The notes under the pieces are model-generated. The model was not told where the DNA came from, did not search any database, and saw only the letters and a list, made by a program, of their open reading frames with translations. Of a stretch of DNA of 30,000 nucleotides, positions 8,801 to 19,314 are shown in pieces. The stretch is from NCBI RefSeq assembly GCF_030272615.1, contig NW_026729152.1, forward strand, positions 137,501-167,500. Reading direction: 5' to 3'. The stretch comes from Cryptomeria japonica. Taxonomy: Eukaryota > Streptophyta > Pinopsida > Cupressales > Cupressaceae. A program made the position numbers and the translations under genes. The number at the start of each line of letters is the position of its first letter. The stretch's first letter is position 1.

Positions 8801-10455
8801 CCAAGGTGGGTGTTGAGGTGCGTGCCGAGGTGGGTGGGTGCTAGGGTGCGCTCCATGGTGGGTGCCAGGGTGGGTGCGTGCTAGGGTGGATTCCAAAGAG
8901 GGTCATAGGGTGGGTGCCAAGGTGGGTTGGTGATATAGTGGGTTCAAAGGTGGGTACTAGGGTGGGTTCCAAGGTGGGTCACAAGTTGGGTGCCAGGATG
9001 CGTGGGTGTTAGGTTGGGTGCCAAGGTGGGCTCCTGCGTGGGTGGGTGCTAGGGTGGGTTTCAAGGTGGACGCGAGGGCGGGTGCCAAGGTGGGTAACAA
9101 GTTGGGTGTTAGGATGGGTGAGTGCTAGAGTGGGTGCCAAGGTGGGTGGGTGCTAAGGTGGATGCCAAGGTGGTTCACAGGGTGGGTGGGTTCTAGGGTG
9201 AGTTCCAAGGTGGGTCACAGGTTCAGTGCTAGGGTGGGTGTCAAGGCGGGTGTCGAGGTGCCTGGGTGCTAGGGTGTGGATGCCAATGTGGGTCATAGGG
9301 TGGGTACTAGGGTGGGCTGCAATGTGGGTGCCAAGGTGGGTAACATGCTCGGTGGGTTCTAAATTGGGTGCCAGGGTGGGTGTGCACCCACCTTGCCCGA
9401 GGTGGGTGCCAAGGTGCCAGTGTGGGTGGGTGCTAAGGTGGATGCCAAGGTGGGTGAGAAGGTGGGTGATAGGTTGAGTGGTAGGATGGGTGGGTGCCAA
9501 GATGGGTCACAGGGTGGGTGCAAGGGTGGGTAGGTGCTAGGGTTGGTGTCAGGGTGGGTGGGTGCTAGGTTGGGTTCCAAGGTGGGTGCGAGGGTGAGTG
9601 TCAAGGTGGGTCACAGGTTAGGTGCTAGGATGGGTGAGTGCTAGGGTGCAAAGGTGCCAGGGTGGGTGCTAGGATGGGTCGATGCTAGGGTGAGTGGCAA
9701 GGTGGGTCCACAAGTGTCAAGGTGGGTGCCGAGGTGGGTGCCAAGTCGGCGACTGCTATGGTGGATGCCAAGGTGGGTCACGGGGTGGGTGCCAAGTTGC
9801 TAGGTTGGGTTCCAAGGTGGGTGCCAACGTGGGTGCTAGGGTGCGTGGGTTAAAGGGTGTGTCACAACGTGGGTGCCAGGATGGGTGCGCACCCACACTG
9901 GCCAAGACGGGTGCGGGTGCAAGGTTGGGTTCCAAGCCCGGTCACAGGCTGGGTGCTAGGATGGGTGGGTGCCAAGGTGGGCACCAGGGTGGGTGCACCC
10001 ACCCTGGCCAAGGTGGGTCACGGGGTGGGTCCTAGGGTGGGTAACGGGGTGGGTACTAAGGTGCGTGCCAAGGTGGGTCATAGGGTGGGTGCCAAGGTGG
10101 GCACCAGGGTGGGTGTGCACCAACCCTAGCCAGGGTAGGTCACGGGGTGGTTGTCGGGGTGGGCGTCAAGGAGCCAAGGTGGGTGGCAAGTAGCCAAGTT
10201 GCGTGCCAAGGTGGGTGTCGGGGTGGGTGCCAAGGATCCAAGGTGGGTGCCAAGGAACCAAGGTGGGTGTCTGGGTGGGTGCCGAGGTGGGAGCCAGGGT
10301 GGGTCCCAAGGTGAGTGCAAAGGTGGGTGCCAGGGTCAAGGTGAGTGCCAATGTGGGTTCCAAGGTGCCAGGGTCAGGGTGAGTGCCAATGTGGGTTCAA
10401 AGGTGCTAAGTTGGGTGCGAGGTTGGGTGCGAGGGTGGGTGGGTGCCAAGGTGTG
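8800..10455. repeat. G-rich GGTGGGTGCCAAGG minisatellite
   Basis: About 1.65 kb of irregular 12-16 bp units built from GGTGGGTG, GCCAAGG or GCTAGGG, and occasional GGTCACA. The strand is strongly asymmetric, with G on +. Some stretches meet the four-G-tract rule for a quadruplex, for example 9180-9198 (GGG T GGG T GGG TTCTA GGG). The part from 9995 on is repeated at 17918 and 25853 as the start of the macro-repeats. No gene or promoter is seen in it. Confidence 0.9.
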
Positions 10456-10499
10456 CTAGGTGGAAGCCCGGGTGGGTCGGCATCCCATGGGTGTCGAGT

Positions 10500-10865
10500 T
10501 GGGTGCCTGATGGGTGCTTCTTGTCAAGTTTTAGTCGTCGGGACTCATTTCGAGCCTTAGAGGTCGTTTCTTGTCCGGTTGCCCTGTCTTCGACCTGGGA
10601 ACCCAATTTTGGTCCTCGGGTCCCATTTTTTTTTGTCTCGCATCCCACTTTTGGCCTGTGGCCTTTTCGGGGTCGATTCTCGTTTTGGGCATCAGAGCAT
10701 GTTTCTTCTCCTAAAACCCAATATTTGTTTATTAAGTCTCGGAACACATTTTTGTTCTCGTGGACCCATCATGGGTCTTGGAACGCATTTGTGGTCCTTG
10801 GGTCCCATTTTGCATCCCGAAACTTGTGTTTTGGTGCTTGATCCCTATTTTGGGTGCCCACCTTG
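10500..10865. repeat. T-rich CCCATTTT-type degenerate repeat upstream of 5S, unit 1
   Basis: A change of base composition: irregular 25-35 bp units of the form TCGGGTCCCATTTT, GCATCCCACTTTTGG, GGAACACATTTTTG and GGGTCCCATTTTGC. It lies between the G-rich minisatellite and the GC-rich 5S upstream region, and it includes a T9 run near 10627. The same block occurs at about 18423-18799 (with the 11-bp duplication) and 26358-26723. Function unknown. Its fixed place about 400-750 bp before each 5S gene is the only hint. Confidence 0.7.
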
Positions 10866-11249
10866 CACCAAGTGCGCACCCGGGGCAAACCGAGCGCCTT
10901 GGTGCACCGGGGCAAGATCGAGCGTGCACCCGAGGCGCCCCGAACATGCACCAAGGTGCACTCGGCCCACATGTGAGCGCAGGTCGTTGCGCCCGAGGTG
11001 GTGTGTGGGCACCGCGTTGCAGACGGGACACTGCACGCACACGACGCCCCCTCCAGGTGCACGCACGTAGGCCGGGCCGGGTGCACACCCGACGCCCTAG
11101 CAAGGTGCGCGCACCCGGGCAGGGCTCACACTTGGCGAACGGGGCGCACTTCGCGAGGGAGGGTGTGCACCTCGACGGGGGTGGGTGGCCGGGGTGGATT
11201 CGCACGTGGGTCGCGGTTTGCTAAGTACACACTGCGACAAGCTCATAAC
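10866..11249 (+). other. 5S upstream region, GC-rich, no gene seen
   Basis: GC-rich sequence with scattered GTGCACC and GCGCACCCGGG words leads up to the 5S start. Plant 5S genes usually have a TATA-like box near -28, a GC near -12 and a C at -1. Here the -1 base is C (11249). The -28 area reads TAAGTACA, only loosely TATA-like, and GC occurs at -9/-8. The stretch is the same in front of all three 5S genes (18800-19183 and 26724-27107). Confidence 0.6.
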
Positions 11250-11367
11250 GGGTGCGATCATACCAGCGTTAGTGCACCGGATCCCATCAGAACTCCGCAG
11301 TTAAGCGCGCTTGGGCCGGAGTAGTACTGGGATGGGTGACCTCCCGGGAAGTCCCGGTGTTGCACCC
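11250..11367 (+). rRNA. 5S rRNA: 5S ribosomal RNA, copy 1
   Basis: Starts GGGTGCGATCATACCAGC and ends GTGTTGCACCC, 118 bp. The two ends pair to form helix I. It contains the plant internal promoter parts: an A-box region AGTTAAGCGCGCTTGGGC (11299-11316, nt 50-67), and a C-box GATGGGTGACCTCCCGGG within 11330-11354 (nt 81-105). GC-raising variants (GCGTTAGTGC, GCGCGCTTGGGCCGGAG, CCCGGGAAGTCCCGG) keep helices paired and resemble non-angiosperm land-plant 5S. The product is the small RNA of the large ribosomal subunit, made by Pol III. Intact box elements and a following T-run suggest a functional gene. It is on the strand opposite to the Pol I-like starts. Confidence 0.97.
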
Positions 11368-11380
11368 TTTTTTAGTTTTT
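11368..11380 (+). terminator. Pol III terminator of 5S copy 1
   Basis: T6 directly follows the last C of the 5S gene (11368-11373), then AG and T5 (11376-11380). T-runs of four or more end Pol III transcription. The second run would serve as backup. Confidence 0.9.
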
Positions 11381-11793
11381 CGCCGGGCGTCGCAATGCTA
11401 TTTGAATAAACCTTTTGCCCGTTTGCGTTCTCGTCGGGGCCGGGCCGGGCCGGGGTGCGCTGCCCGCACTACCGCGCGCGCGGGGGCGACACCGAGCGCG
11501 CACCCGAGGCGCCCCGAGCACACAGGCCACGGTGCAACCCGGGCGTTGTGCGCGCACCCCGGTGCGCCCGAGGTGCTGCGCGCGCACCCAGGTGAAATCG
11601 GTGTGCACCTCGGCCAGTGCGCGCTCGGTCGAGTCGCGCACGTTGGCCAAGGTGCACGGTGATGTTTCTTACTCTAAGGTTCCGCACCAGACGCCCGGGA
11701 CAGGTGAGCGAAGCTGGGCGGGGCCGGGTGCGCGGCCGGGGCAGGTGCACGCAGCTGGAGAGAGCTTTGGAGCACACTTCGGAGCGCACCAAT
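11381..11793. other. GC-rich 5S downstream stretch, no gene seen
   Basis: Rich in GGGCCGGGCC, CGCGCGCG and GCGCACCC words. It is less regularly repeated than what follows and near-identical after each 5S gene (19315-19727, 27239-27651). It includes an AT-rich TGAATAAACC just after the terminator. I see no second 5S copy or pseudogene in it. Confidence 0.6.
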
Positions 11794-12530
11794 GATGCGC
11801 TCCATTCAAAAGTTTCCTGAAAAGGCAAAAAAAGTTGAGATTATAGAATTTCCCACTTGAGAGATTGTAAAAAAAAAAAATTTAAAATGAAGGAAACGCG
11901 GGTGCCAAGGTGTGCGCAGCCCAGCCAAGGTGTGCGCACCAAGGCGCCCACCCTGGCGAAGGTGCACGCAAGGTGCGCACCCGAGGCAAACCGGACAATT
12001 AACCCAACTTTCGACTTCGCGCGCACCTTGGAGCGCACTTCGGAGCGCTCCTTGGTGCGCACCAATCTTGGGCACCTCGGAGTGCACCATGGCGCCCACC
12101 AAGGTGCGCACCCGGGGCAAACCGAGCTCCGACTTCGTGCGCACCTTGGAGCGCACGAAAGGTGCGCACCATGGCGCCCACCAAGGTGCGCAGCCCAGCC
12201 AAGGCGTGCGCATCAAGGTGCGCACCCTGGCGAAGGTGCGCACCCGGGGCAAACCGAGCTCCGACTTCGTGCGCACCTTGGAGCGCACAAAAGGTGCGCA
12301 ACCCAGCCAAGGTGTGCGCACCCCGGTCAAACCGAGCTCCGAATCGTGCGCACCAGAGGTGCACGCCATCGTGCGCACCTTGGAGCACACTTCGGAGCCC
12401 TCCTTGGTGCGCGCCGATGTTGCGCACCTCGGAGCGCACCCGGGGAAAACAATGCAATTAACCCGACTTTCGACTTCGTGGGCACCTCGGAGCGCTCTCG
12501 GGTTCGCACCTCGGAGCACACCGAGGTGCG
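11794..12530. repeat. First subrepeat block after 5S (AT island plus CGCACC repeats)
   Basis: Opens with an AT-rich island (11794-11900) that includes A-runs and is an older relative of the islands farther right. It continues with units of GGTGCGCACC, CTTGGAGCGCAC, GGGGCAAACCGAGC and CTCCGACTTCGTGCGC. Units here read AAACCGAGCTCC where the later blocks have AAACCGGGCTCC. Homologues are at 19728-20464 and 27652-28380. Confidence 0.8.
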
Positions 12531-15500
12531 CACCTTTGATGCGCTGCCTTCACCAATTTCCAGAAAAGGCAAGAAAACATTGAGAAGGTGTGCGCACCGA
12601 GGTGCCCACCCTGGCGAAGGTGCACGCGAGGTGCGCACCCGGGGCAAACCGGGCTCCGACTTCGTGCACGCCGCACCTTGGAGCACACTTCGGAGCGCTC
12701 CTTGGTGCGCACCAGGGCGCGCAACCCAGCCGAGGTGCCCACCCCGGCGAAGGTGCACGCGAGGTGCGCACCCGGGGCAAACCGGGCTCCGACTTCGTGC
12801 ACGCCATGGTGCCCACCGCGGCGAAGGTGCACGCGAGGTGCGCACCCGGGGCAAACCGGGCTCCGACTTCGTGCACGCCGCACCTTGGAGCACACTTCGG
12901 AGCGCTCCTTGGTGCGCACCATGGTGCCCACCAGGGCGCGCAACCCCGCCGAAGGTGCACGCGAGGTGCGCACCCGGGGCAAACCGGGCTCCGACTTCGT
13001 GCACGCCGCACCTTGGAGCACACTTCGGAGCGCTCCTTGGTGCGCACCATGGTGCCCACCAGGGCGCGCAACCCCGCCGAAGGTGCACGCGAGGTGCGCA
13101 CCCGGGGCAAACCGGGCTCCGACTTCGTGCACGCCATGGTGCGCACCGCGGCGAAGGTGCGCACCCGGGGCAAACCGGGCTCCGACTTCGTGCACGCCGC
13201 ACCTTGGAGCACACTTCGGAGCGCTCCTTGGTGCGCACCAGGGCGCGCAACCCAGCCGAGGTGCCCACCCCGGCGAAGGTGCACGCGAGGTGCGTACCCG
13301 GGGCAAACCGGGCTCCGACTTCGTGCACGCCGCACCTTGGAGCACACTTCGGAGCGCTCCTTGGTGCGCACCATGGTGCCCACCAGGCCGCGCAACCCAG
13401 CCAAGGTGTGCGCACCAAGGTGCACGCGAGGTGCGCACCCGGGGCAAACCGGGGTCCGACTTCGTGCACGCCGCACCTTGGAGCACACATCGGGGCGCTC
13501 CCGGGTTCGCACCGGCGTTGCGCACCGTGGTGGGCACCTCGGAGCACACCAAGGTGGGCAGCGAGGTGCGCACCTTTGATGCGATGCCTTCACTAATTTC
13601 CATAAAAGGCAAAAAAAAAACGAGATTTTAAAATTTCCGTTTTGAAAGATAGTGAGAAAAAGGGAATGCTGGTGCCATCTTGAGCCCGCCCTGGTGCGCA
13701 GCCCAGCCAAGGTGTGCGCACCAAGGTGCCCACCCTGGCGAAGGTGCGCGCCCGGGCAATTAACCCAACTTCCAACTTCGCGCGCGCCAGGGTGGGAGCG
13801 CACCCAACAACCGGGCCTGGGAAGAGCCAATGCGAGAAACCCCACCAAACGCTCTGACAAAAAAAGAGGGGGCGCTCCAGTAACCCCGCTTCGGAGCGCA
13901 CCCTGGGCAAACCCAGCCAAGGTGCCCACCCCGGCCAAGGTGCAGGCGAGGTGCGCACCCGGGGCAAACCGGGCTCCGACAACGTGCACGCCGCACCTTG
14001 GAGCACACTTCGTAGCGCTCCCGGGTGCGCACCTCAGAGCACACCAAGGTGGGCAGCGAGGTGCGCACCTTTGATGCGCTGCCTTCACTAATTTCCAGAA
14101 AAGGCAAAAAAAAAAGGAGATTTTAAAATTTCCGTTTTGAAAGATAGTGAAAAAAACGGAACGCGCGTGCCATCTTGAGCCCGCCCTGGTGCGCAGCCCA
14201 GGTAAGGTGCCCACCCTGGCAAAGGTGCGCACCCGGGCAATTAACCCTACTTCCGACTTCGTGCGCGCCAGGGTGGCAACCGGGCCTCGGAAGAGCCAAT
14301 GCGAGAAACCCCACCAAACGCTCCGACAAAAAAAGAGGCGGCGCTCCAATAACCCCGCTTCGGAGCGCAGCCGGGGCAAACCCAGCCAAGGTGCCCACCC
14401 CGACGAAGGTGCACGCGAGGTGCGCACCCGGGGCAAACCGGGCTCCGACAACGTGCACGCAGCACCTTGGAGCACACTTCGAAGCACTCCCGGGTGCCCA
14501 CCGGCGTTGCGCACCGTGGTGGGCAGCGAGGTGCGCACCTTTGATGCGCTGCCTTCACTAATTTCCAGAAAAAGGCAAAAAAAAATGAGATTTTAAAATT
14601 TCCGTTTTGAAAGATAGTGAAAAAAAAGGAACGCGGGTGCCATCTTGAGCCCGCCCTGGTGCGCAGCCCAGGCAAGGCATGCGCACCAAGGTGCCCACCC
14701 GAGGTGCACACCCGGGGCAAACCGGGCTCCGACTTCGTGCAGGCCGCACCTTGGAGCACACTTCGGAGCGCTCCTTGGTGCGCACCATGGTGCCCACCAG
14801 GGCGCGCAACCCAGCCAAGGTCTGCACACCAAGGTGCCCACCCCGGCGAAGGTGCACGCGAGGTGCGCACCCGGGGCAAACCGGGCTCCGACTTCGTGCA
14901 CGCCATGGTGCCCACCGCGGCGAAGGTGCACGCGAGGTGCGCACCCGGGGCAAACCGGGCTCCGACTTCGTGCACGCCGCACCTTGGAGCACACTTCGGA
15001 GCGCTCCTTGGTGCGCACCATGGTGCCCACCAGGGCGCGCAACCCAGCCAAGGTGTGCGCACCAAGGTGCACGCGAGGTGCGCACCCGGGGCAAACCGGG
15101 GTCCGACTTCGTGCACGCCGCACCTTGGAGCACACATCGGAGCGCTCCCAGGTTCGCACCAGCGTTGCGCACCTTTGATGCGCTGCCTTCACTAATTTCC
15201 AGAAAAGGCAAAAAAAAACGATATTTTAAAATTTCCGTTCTGAAAGATAGTGAAAAAAACGGAACGCGGGTGCCATCTTGAGCCCTTCCTGGTGCGCAGC
15301 CCAGGCAAGTTGTGCGCACCAAGGTGCCCACCCTGGCGGAGGTGCGCGCCCGGGGCAAACCGGGCTCCGACTTCGTGCACTGCATGGTGCCCACCAAGGC
15401 GCGCAACCCAGCCAAGGTGCCCACCGCAGCGAAGGTGCACGCGAGGTGCACACCCGGGGCAAACCGGGCTCCGACTTCGTGCACGCCGCACCTTGGAGCA

Positions 15501-17917
15501 CACTTCAGAGCGCTCCTTGGTGCGCACCAGGGCGCGCAACCCAGCCGAGGTGCCCACCCCGGCGAAGGTGCACGCGAGGTGCGCACCCGGGGCAAACCGG
15601 GCTCCGACTTCGTGCACGCCATGGTGCCCACCGCGGCGAAGGTGCGCACCCGGGGCAAACCGGGCTCCGACTTCGTGCACGCCGCACCTTGGAGCACACT
15701 TCGGAGCGCTCCTTGGTGCGCACCATGGTGCCCACCAGGCCGCGCAACCCAGCCAAGGTGTGCGCACCAAGGTGCACGCGAGGTGCGCACCCGGGGCAAA
15801 CCGGGGTCCGACTTCGTGCACGCCGCACCTTGGAGCACACATCGGGGCGCTCCCGGGTTCGCACCGGCGTTGCGCACCGTGGTGGGCACCTCGGAGCACA
15901 CCAAGGTGGGCAGCGAGGTGCGCACCTTTGATGCGATGCCTTCACTAATTTCCATAAAAGGCAAAAAAAAAACGAGATTTTAAAATTTCCGTTTTGAAAG
16001 ATAGTGAGAAAAAGGGAATGCTGGTGCCATCTTGAGCCCGCCCTGGTGCGCAGCCCAGCCAAGGTTTGCGCACCAAGGTGCCCACCCTGGCGAAGGTGCG
16101 CGCCCGGGCAATTAACCCAACTTCCAACTTCGCGCGCGCCAGGGTGGGAGCGCACCCAACAACCGGGCCTGGGAAGAGCCAATGCGAGAAACCCCACCAA
16201 ACTCTCTGACAAAAAAAGAGGGGGCGCTCCAGTAACCCCGCTTCGGAGCGCACCCTGGGCAAACCCAGCCAAGGTGCCCACCCCGGCCAAGGTGCAGGCG
16301 AGGTGCGCACCCGGGGCAAACCGGGCTCCGACAACGTGCACGCCGCACCTTGGAGCACACTTCGTAGCGCTCCCGGGTGCGCACCTCAGAGCACACCAAG
16401 GTGGGCAGCGAGGTGCGCACCTTTGATGCGCTGCCTTCACTAATTTCCAGAAAAGGCAAAAAAAAAAGGAGATTTTAAAATTTCCGTTTTGAAAGATAGT
16501 GAAAAAAACGGAACGCGCGTGCCATCTTGAGCCCGCCCTGGTGCGCAGCCCAGGTAAGGTGCCACCCTGGCAAAGGTGCGCACCCGGGCAATTAACCCTA
16601 CTTCCGACTTCGTGCGCGCCAGGGTGGCAACCGGGCCTCGGAAGAGCCAATGCGAGAAACCCCACCAAACGCTCCGACAAAAAAAGAGGCGGCGCTCCAA
16701 TAACCCCGCTTCGGAGCGCAGCCGGGGCAAACCAAGCCAAGGTGCCCACCCCGACGAAGGTGCACGCGAGGTGCGCACCCGGGGCAAACCGGGCTCCGAC
16801 AACGTGCACGCAACACCTTGGAGCACACTTCGAAGCACTCCCGGGTGCCCACCGGCGTTGCGCACCGTGGTGGGCAGCGAGGTGCGCACCTTTGATGCGC
16901 TGCCTTCACTAATTTCCAGAAAAAGGCAAAAAAAAATGAGATTTTAAAATTTCCGTTTTGAAAGATAGTGAAAAAAAAGGAACGCGGGTGCCATCTTGAG
17001 CCCGCCCTGGTGCGCAGCCCAGGCAAGGCATGCGCACCAAGGTGCCCACCCGAGGTGCACACCCGGGGCAAACCGGGCTCCGACTTCGTGCAGGCCGCAC
17101 CTTGGAGCACACTTCGGAGCGCTCCTTGGTGCGCACCATGGTGCCCACCAGGGCGCACCCGGGGCAAACCGGGCTCCGACTTTGTGCACGCCGCACCTTG
17201 GAGCACACATCGGAGCGCTCCCAGGTTCGCACCAGCGTTGCGCACCTTTGATGCGCTGCCTTCACTAATTTCCAGAAAAGGCAAAAAAAAACGATATTTT
17301 AAAATTTCCGTTCTGAAAGATAGTGAAAAAAACGGAACGCGGGTGCCATCTTGAGCCCTTCCTGGTGCGCAGCCCAGGCAAGTTGTGCGCACCAAGGTGC
17401 CCACCCTGGCGGAGGTGCGCGCCCGGGGCAAACCGGGCTCCGACTTCGTGCACTGCATGGTGCCCACCAAGGCGCGCAACCCAGCCAAGGTGCCCACCGC
17501 AGCGAAGGTGCACGCGAGGTGCGCACCCGAGGTGCACACCCGGGGCAAACCGGGCTCCGACTTCGTGCACGCCGCACCTTGGAGCACACTTCAGAGCGCT
17601 CCTTGGTACGCACCAGGGCGCGCAACCCAGCCAAGGTGCTCACCCCGGCGAAGGTGCACGCGAGGTGCGCACCCGGGGCAAACCGGGCTCGGACTTCGTG
17701 CACGCCGCACCTTGGAGCACACATCGGAGCGCTCCCGGGTTCGCACCAGCATTGCGCACCTTTGATGCGCTGCCTTCACTAATTTCCAGAAAAGGCAAAA
17801 AAAAGAAAAAAATGAGATTTTAAAATTTCCGTTTTGAAAGATAGTGAAAAAAACGGAACGCGGGTGCCATCTTGAGCCCGCCCTGGTGTGCAGCCCAGGC
17901 AAGTTGTGCGCACCAAG
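12531..17917. repeat. CGCACC-type subrepeats with a nested 2.35-kb duplication, unit 1
   Basis: The units combine GGTGCACGCGAGGTGCGCAC, CCGGGGCAAACCGGGCTCC, GACTTCGTGCACGCC, GCACCTTGGAGCACAC and TTCGGAGCGCTCCTTGG. AT-rich islands opening GATGC[GA][AC]TGCCTTCAC start at 13578, 14073, 14543, 15177, 15930, 16425, 16894, 17250 and 17764. Positions from about 13.3 kb repeat 2352 bp to the right. The second copy has lost 1 bp (near 16562) and about 278 bp (matching 14.78-15.06 kb). The same architecture is at 20465-25852 and, cut off, at 28381-30000. Extra segments with TTCCAACTTCGCGCGCGCC and AACCCCACCAAACGCTC occur only in the subunits near 13760-13920 and 14240-14390 and in their copies. Confidence 0.85.
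14073..14200. other. AT-rich island with a short hairpin (example copy)
   Basis: One of nine islands in this unit. After GCCTTCACTAATTTCC it has an A10 run, then GATTTTAAAATTTCCG. The arms TTCCGTTTT (14130-14138) and AAAACGGAA (14153-14161) pair perfectly around a 14-nt loop. The hairpin is kept where the island ends in AAAACGGAACGCG. It is weakened at 13578 (GAGAAAAAGGGAATG) and at 14543 (AAAAAAAAGGAACG). A-runs on + mean T-runs on the - strand. A boundary, terminator or replication-pause role is possible but unproven. Confidence 0.6.
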
Positions 17918-19183
17918 GCACCCACCCTGGCCAAGGTGGGTCACGGGGTGGGTCCTAGGGTGGGTAACGGGGTGGGTACTAAGGTGCGTGCCAAGGTGGG
18001 TCATAGGGTGGGTGCCAAGGTGGGCACCAGGGTGGGTGTGCACCAACCCTAGCCAGGGTAGGTCACGGGGTGGTTGTCGGGGTGGGCGTCAAGGAGCCAA
18101 GATGGGTGGCAAGTAGCCAAGTTGCGTGCCAAGGTGGGTGTCGGGGTGGGTGCCAAGGATCCAAGGTGGGTGCCAAGGAACCAAGGTGGGTGTCTGGGTG
18201 GGTGCCGAGGTGGGAGCCAGGGTGGGTCCCAAGGTGAGTGCAAAGGTGGGTGCCAGGGTCAAGGTGAGTGCCAATGTGGGTTCCAAGGTGCCAGGGTCAG
18301 GGTGAGTGCCAATGTGGGTTCAAAGGTGCTAAGTTGGGTGCGAGGTTGGGTGCGAGGGTGGGTGGGTGCCAAGGTGTGCTAGGTGGAAGCCCGGGTGGGT
18401 CGGCATCCCATGGGTGTCGAGTTGGGTGCCTGATGGGTGCTTCTTGTCAAGTTTTAGTCGCCGGGACTCATTTCGAGCCTTAGAGGTCGTTTCTTGTCCG
18501 GTTGCCCTGTCTTCGACCTGGGAACCCAATTTTGGTCCTCGGGTCCCATTTTTTTTTGTCTCGCATCCCACTTTTGGCCTGTGGCCTTTTCGGGGTCGAT
18601 TCTCGTTTTGGGCATCAGAGCATGTTTCTTCTCCTAAAACCCAATATTTGTTTATTAAGTCTCGGAACACATTTTTGTTCTCGTGGACCCATCATGGGTC
18701 TTGGAACGCATTTGTGGTCCTTGGGTCCCATTTTGCATCCCGAAACTTGTGTTTTGGTTGTGTTTTGGTGCTTGATCCCTATTTTGGGTGCCCACCTTGC
18801 ACCAAGTGCGCACCCGGGGCAAACCGAGCGCCTTGGTGCACCGGGGCAAGATCGAGCGTGCACCCGAGGCGCCCCGAACATGCACCAAGGTGCACTCGGC
18901 CCACATGTGAGCGCAGGTCGTTGCGCCCGAGGTGGTGTGTGGGCACCGCGTTGCAGACGGGACACTGCACGCACACGACGCCCCCTCCAGGTGCACGCAC
19001 GTAGGCCGGGCCGGGTGCACACCCGACGCCCTAGCAAGGTGCGCGCACCCGGGCAGGGCTCACACTTGGCGAACGGGGCGCACTTCGCGAGGGAGGGTGT
19101 GCACCTCGACGGGGGTGGGTGGCCGGGGTGGATTCGCACGTGGGTCGCGGTTTGCTAAGTACACACTGCGACAAGCTCATAAC

Positions 19184-19301
19184 GGGTGCGATCATACCAG
19201 CGTTAGTGCACCGGATCCCATCAGAACTCCGCAGTTAAGCGCGCTTGGGCCGGAGTAGTACTGGGATGGGTGACCTCCCGGGAAGTCCCGGTGTTGCACC
19301 C
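19184..19301 (+). rRNA. 5S rRNA: 5S ribosomal RNA, copy 2
   Basis: Reads the same as copy 1 at every base I compared, including both internal promoter parts and the paired ends. It starts 7934 bp after copy 1. The flanking 27 bp upstream (TAAGTACACACTGCGACAAG and on) are also unchanged, so homogenisation covers the gene and its spacer alike. Confidence 0.97.
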
Positions 19302-19314
19302 TTTTTTAGTTTTT
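19302..19314 (+). terminator. Pol III terminator of 5S copy 2
   Basis: T6, then AG, then T5 immediately after the gene, same as in copy 1. Confidence 0.9.

Larger units (their letters stand above)
9995..17917 (+). repeat. 5S macro-repeat unit 1 (7.92 kb)
   Basis: The sequence starting GCACCCACCCTGGCC at 9995 returns at 17918 and 25853. Contents in order: end of the G-rich minisatellite, a T-rich CCCATTTT block, GC-rich 5S upstream sequence, a 5S gene, a GC-rich downstream stretch, then about 6 kb of CGCACC-type subrepeats with AT-rich islands. Unit 1 differs from unit 2 by G at 10179 (A in units 2 and 3), T at 10538 (C in unit 2 only), and lack of an 11-bp duplication near 18749 and of one A near 23419. 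Confidence 0.95.

Noticed and set aside
8800-10455. Telomere-like repeat
   Set aside because: The units are GGTGGGTGCCAAGG-type, irregular and internal. There is no TTTAGGG run.
11374-11800. A second 5S gene or 5S pseudogene downstream of copy 1
   Set aside because: GTGCACC and GCGCACCC words resemble the 5S ends, but no A-box or C-box sequence is present.
11857-13596. 579-residue open frame on + (also at 19791-21530 and 27715-29379)
   Set aside because: Low-complexity repeats (CAPGANRAPTSC-like) overlap equally open frames on the other strand and in other + frames, and AT-rich islands and indels interrupt them. This is repeat-driven openness, not a gene.
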